Assembly (NCBI GenBank): GCA_031380225.1
Contig: JANNFX010000139.1
Span: forward strand, 1 to 7,905
DNA length: 7,905 nt
Direction: 5' to 3'
DNA from: JANNFX01 sp031380225
GTDB lineage: Bacteria > Pseudomonadota > Alphaproteobacteria > Rhizobiales > Hyphomicrobiaceae
The notes under the pieces are model-generated. The model made no database searches, was not told the DNA's origin, and was given only the letters and a program-made list of their open reading frames with translations. Below, one piece after another: positions 5,647 through 7,905 of the stretch. A program made the translations under genes and the position numbers. Positions within the stretch are counted from its first letter, which is position 1; each line of letters opens with the position of its first letter.

Positions 5647-6792
5647 GTGACGTCACTAGCCCAGGATCTGAGCGATATCGCCAGGCGAGGCTTCGCGTGG
5701 TGGACGGGAGAACTTGCGAGTTTGGTTCCCAAGTGGTGGCGCGAAGGCGGGCGGCAGGCCGACAGCGGCATTGTGATTGCTGTTCAACAAGGGCAACTTT
5801 CTTTCGTCAAAAATGGCAGCCGAGGCGCCAACACCGGGCATGAGACACTGTCCGAGCAAGCCTTGCTCGATAACCTCGCCCGCCGAGGCAGGCCGGGCGT
5901 CCCCGTGGCAGTCCGGTTGCGTCTGCCACATGCCGCATGCCTGACGCGCCGCATCGAGATTCCTGAGCGCGCCAAGACTGAAGCTGGGCGAATACTTGCC
6001 CTCGACTTTGAGCGGGCGACACCGTTAAGCGCGGCCGAAGTTTATACCGCGCACTACCAAGACAGCGCGCCGGCCGCCAAAGGCAGCACCGGTTTCGTGC
6101 AACTGATCGTCAAAAAGGCCACCCTCGACGGCGCGATTGCACGCCTTGAAACCGTGGGCGCCACCGTGACAGCGGCAGACTGCTGGTCGGAAGATGGGGC
6201 GGCGGTGCTGCCTGTCAATTTTCTCGAACATAGTCCGGTGAACACACGCACCGGTCAAGCGTCCGGACCTGGAATGGCAAGAGTTCTCGCAGGTGCGGCG
6301 CTAGTTCTAGCCATGTCGTCGATTTGGATTTCAATTGACCGCCAAAACTCGGCGCTTGGCGAACTCGAAAGCCAAACTGAGGCCGCGCGCGCAGAACTAT
6401 CGGGACTGGAAAAGGTTCGCGGAACCGCAGATACCATGGCCAAAGAGGGAGACGCGGTTGGCGCACTCAAAGCGGACCGGCCCATGGCCGTACAAATGCT
6501 AGACGAACTGACACGTCTTCTTCCGGATTCAACCTATCTGACTGATTTCAGCTCTGACGATGACACAGTTTCTATTTCGGGGTTTGCTCAGAGCGCCTCG
6601 GAGTTGGTTCCGGTGCTTGAGCGATCTCAAATGTTTTCCGGCGCGGCGCCTGGCGCTCCGGTCACATTTGACGACATCCGCAATAAAGAGCGATTTACTT
6701 ACCGCCTTCGTATGCGGCAAACTCCGCGTGCAGCACCTGCAGACAATGGCGTTGATGGCAAACTCATATCTCCTCTTGAGGTGACGCCATGA
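5647..6792 (+). CDS. gspL: Type II secretion platform protein GspL (PilN-like periplasmic domain)
   Basis: GspL is the bitopic inner-membrane protein that recruits GspE and pairs with GspM. From GTG 5647 it has 381 residues. A cytoplasmic N-terminal domain of about 205 residues begins with an aromatic helix (GFAWWTGELASLVPKWW), and RRIEIPERAKTEAGRILALD resembles the PilM-like fold segment. One membrane helix follows (about 211-230, ARVLAGAALVLAMSSIWISI), then a short coiled coil (about 233-260). The periplasmic PilN-like domain has MLDELTRLLPDSTYLTDF and the SISGFAQSASELVPVL ferredoxin-like repeat. GTG 5647 is chosen because GAGGAG (5631-5636) lies 10 bases upstream. The frame is open back to GTG 5569, but those codons fall in the divergent promoter region. 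It is the first gene of the rightward operon. Sequence is divergent from enterobacterial GspL. Confidence 0.83.
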   Translation: MTSLAQDLSDIARRGFAWWTGELASLVPKWWREGGRQADSGIVIAVQQGQLSFVKNGSRGANTGHETLSEQALLDNLARRGRPGVPVAVRLRLPHAACLTRRIEIPERAKTEAGRILALDFERATPLSAAEVYTAHYQDSAPAAKGSTGFVQLIVKKATLDGAIARLETVGATVTAADCWSEDGAAVLPVNFLEHSPVNTRTGQASGPGMARVLAGAALVLAMSSIWISIDRQNSALGELESQTEAARAELSGLEKVRGTADTMAKEGDAVGALKADRPMAVQMLDELTRLLPDSTYLTDFSSDDDTVSISGFAQSASELVPVLERSQMFSGAAPGAPVTFDDIRNKERFTYRLRMRQTPRAAPADNGVDGKLISPLEVTP

Positions 6793-7361
6793 TCGGGACC
6801 CTGCGCTGGCTTTCCTCGAAACTTGCGGCCATTGGGCTCCTGATGGGCCTGGGCTTTGTCCTGGTGACTGCCGTCATCGGACCCATCGCTGCGCACTATT
6901 CCAGCCTTCAAGACGGCATTGAATCACAGCGCGTTTTGCTCGGACGTCTCAAAGCGGCAACTGACGCGGCAAAGGCTGCACAAGCCTCCGGAGAACTCGG
7001 CCGTCCGGACTCACGGGGACCGGTATTCCTCGGCGGCGAAAGTGATGCTATTCGCATCGCTGGCTTGCAGTCGAAACTGAGTGCCGCCGCCCAAGACATT
7101 GGCGCGAGGCTGTCCAGTACGCAGCCCGTTCAAGCCCGCGAATACGACGGTGTCCGGCTGGTCGGCGTGCAAACACAGCTTTCAACCACTTTGGAACAGC
7201 TTCAAAAGTTCATCTACGGGCTGGAGACGGCGCGACCACCCCTGTTCGTTGACAGTTTAAACGTCTCACGCGGGCCCGATCGCGATGGCCAGGAAGTCAG
7301 CGACCTCGACGTTCGGCTCGTCGTGCTCGGCGCAACGCCGCCAGAGAAAGGTCAACCATGA
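6789..7361 (+). CDS. gspM: Type II secretion platform protein GspM (subtype b-like)
   Basis: This 190-residue protein has a short cytoplasmic N-terminus, one membrane helix (about 13-35, AAIGLLMGLGFVLVTAVIGP) and a periplasmic region starting with a probable coiled coil (SLQDGIESQRVLLGRLKAA). The segment FLGGESDAIRIAGLQSKL (about 80-97), the later LEQLQKFIYGLETARPPLFV (about 135-154) and the following DSLNVSR match what I recall of the T2SS protein M subtype b family, which partners GspL. The ATG overlaps the gspL stop (ATGA, 6789-6792), and GAGGTGA lies 4 bases upstream, so it is both coupled and well supplied with its own ribosome site. Length and architecture are normal. Without context it could be called a PilO-like protein; the neighbours favour GspM. 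Confidence 0.8.
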   Translation: MIGTLRWLSSKLAAIGLLMGLGFVLVTAVIGPIAAHYSSLQDGIESQRVLLGRLKAATDAAKAAQASGELGRPDSRGPVFLGGESDAIRIAGLQSKLSAAAQDIGARLSSTQPVQAREYDGVRLVGVQTQLSTTLEQLQKFIYGLETARPPLFVDSLNVSRGPDRDGQEVSDLDVRLVVLGATPPEKGQP

Positions 7362-7905
7362 CCACATCCACCCGCGGCTTGTTGATCCCCTATCTTGCCG
7401 TCGTTGTCGCCGGCCTTTGCTATTTGAATTGGTGGCAGGCCAACAAGGATATTGCCATCTCCCCAATTGGGCCGGGCAGCATCGATGTTGCAAGCGACAC
7501 TGGGAACAAGCCAGCCGCCGTTCCCACGAGAAGAGTGCCGGCACTTTCGGACCTTTCAGAAACAATCACCCGGCCTGTTTTCAGGTCCGACCGCAGACTA
7601 CTTATAGCTAAACCGATCAAGGTCGCTGCTCCTTCGGCTCAAGAGCCACCCCAACCTCAAGCCTCAGTCGATACGTTGCGGTTAGTCGGCATGATGCGGA
7701 CTGGAACATCTCAGCGGCGTGCGCTGATCCGCGTCGCCGGGGTAGCGAACGCGGAATGGGTCGAAGTGGGCGCCACCATAGCCGGATGGACTATCGCAAA
7801 AATTGAGAAAGACAGCGTCGAAGTCAATCGCAACGGCGAGGCCGGAGAACTCAAGCTATTCGCCCCAAGAGCAGCTGGTCCTGCAGCGACACCTGATGAA
7901 CCAGA
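7358..7905 (+). CDS. gspC: GspC/GspN-like T2SS protein, C-terminus beyond right edge
   Basis: The frame opens at ATG 7358, overlapping the gspM stop (ATGA), with AAGG 6 bases upstream. It stays open for 182 codons to the window edge. The protein has a membrane helix at about 8-24 (LLIPYLAVVVAGLCYLNWW), then a proline-rich periplasmic linker. A LSETITRPVFRSDRR motif follows (about 66-80). An HR-like beta domain is at about 107-168 (LRLVGMMRTGT, ALIRVAG, EVGATIAGWTIAKIEKDSVE, GELKLF). The L-G-V/M, G-x-x-I-x-G-W pattern resembles the GspC homology region that contacts the secretin GspD. Alphaproteobacterial homologues in this operon slot are sometimes labelled GspN instead, and I cannot separate the two without the rest. 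A PDZ domain or secretin gene may follow downstream. Confidence 0.66.
   Translation, partial: MTTSTRGLLIPYLAVVVAGLCYLNWWQANKDIAISPIGPGSIDVASDTGNKPAAVPTRRVPALSDLSETITRPVFRSDRRLLIAKPIKVAAPSAQEPPQPQASVDTLRLVGMMRTGTSQRRALIRVAGVANAEWVEVGATIAGWTIAKIEKDSVEVNRNGEAGELKLFAPRAAGPAATPDEP

Overview
The window carries most of a type II secretion system (T2SS) locus in two divergent operons, plus the 5' end of a heme-peroxidase-like gene. The organism is probably an alphaproteobacterium. I infer this from the T2SS style (a short PilN-like GspL, a 190-residue GspM resembling subtype b, and a GspC/N-like protein with a TRPVF motif) and from the peroxidase family, which I remember from Bradyrhizobium/Methylobacterium-type genomes. 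I ran no database search, so the taxonomy is an inference.

Layout from left to right. Positions 1-596 (minus strand) hold the N-terminal 198 codons of a protein resembling bacterial animal-type heme peroxidases. The gene runs off the left edge. It contains a run of aspartate/glycine-rich calcium-binding-like repeats (147-302). Positions 597-955 form a non-coding stretch with two hairpins, each followed by T tracts when read on the minus strand. Positions 956-5485 (minus strand) hold gspE, gspF, gspH, gspI and gspJ in transcription order, packed with overlaps or a 4-base gap. Positions 5486-5646 are the divergent promoter region, with a perfect TATAAT facing gspE and a perfect 12-bp palindrome. 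Positions 5647-7905 (plus strand) hold gspL, gspM and a gspC/gspN-like gene that runs off the right edge, joined by ATGA overlaps.

How the genes work together. GspE is the cytoplasmic ATPase and GspF the inner-membrane platform protein. GspL and GspM complete the platform, and the GspC-like protein is expected to link it to the outer-membrane secretin. GspH, GspI and GspJ are minor pseudopilins with intact prepilin peptidase sites. The major pseudopilin GspG, the minor pseudopilin GspK, the secretin GspD and the prepilin peptidase are not in this window. GspG is missing from its usual place between F and H, and GspK from its usual place after J. Gene order is otherwise conserved.

I see no RNA genes, insertion sequences or CRISPR array, and no wholly new system. 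The points most worth a second look are the repeat insertion in the peroxidase, the missing gspG/gspK, the palindrome between the divergent operons and the terminator-like hairpin in the peroxidase leader.
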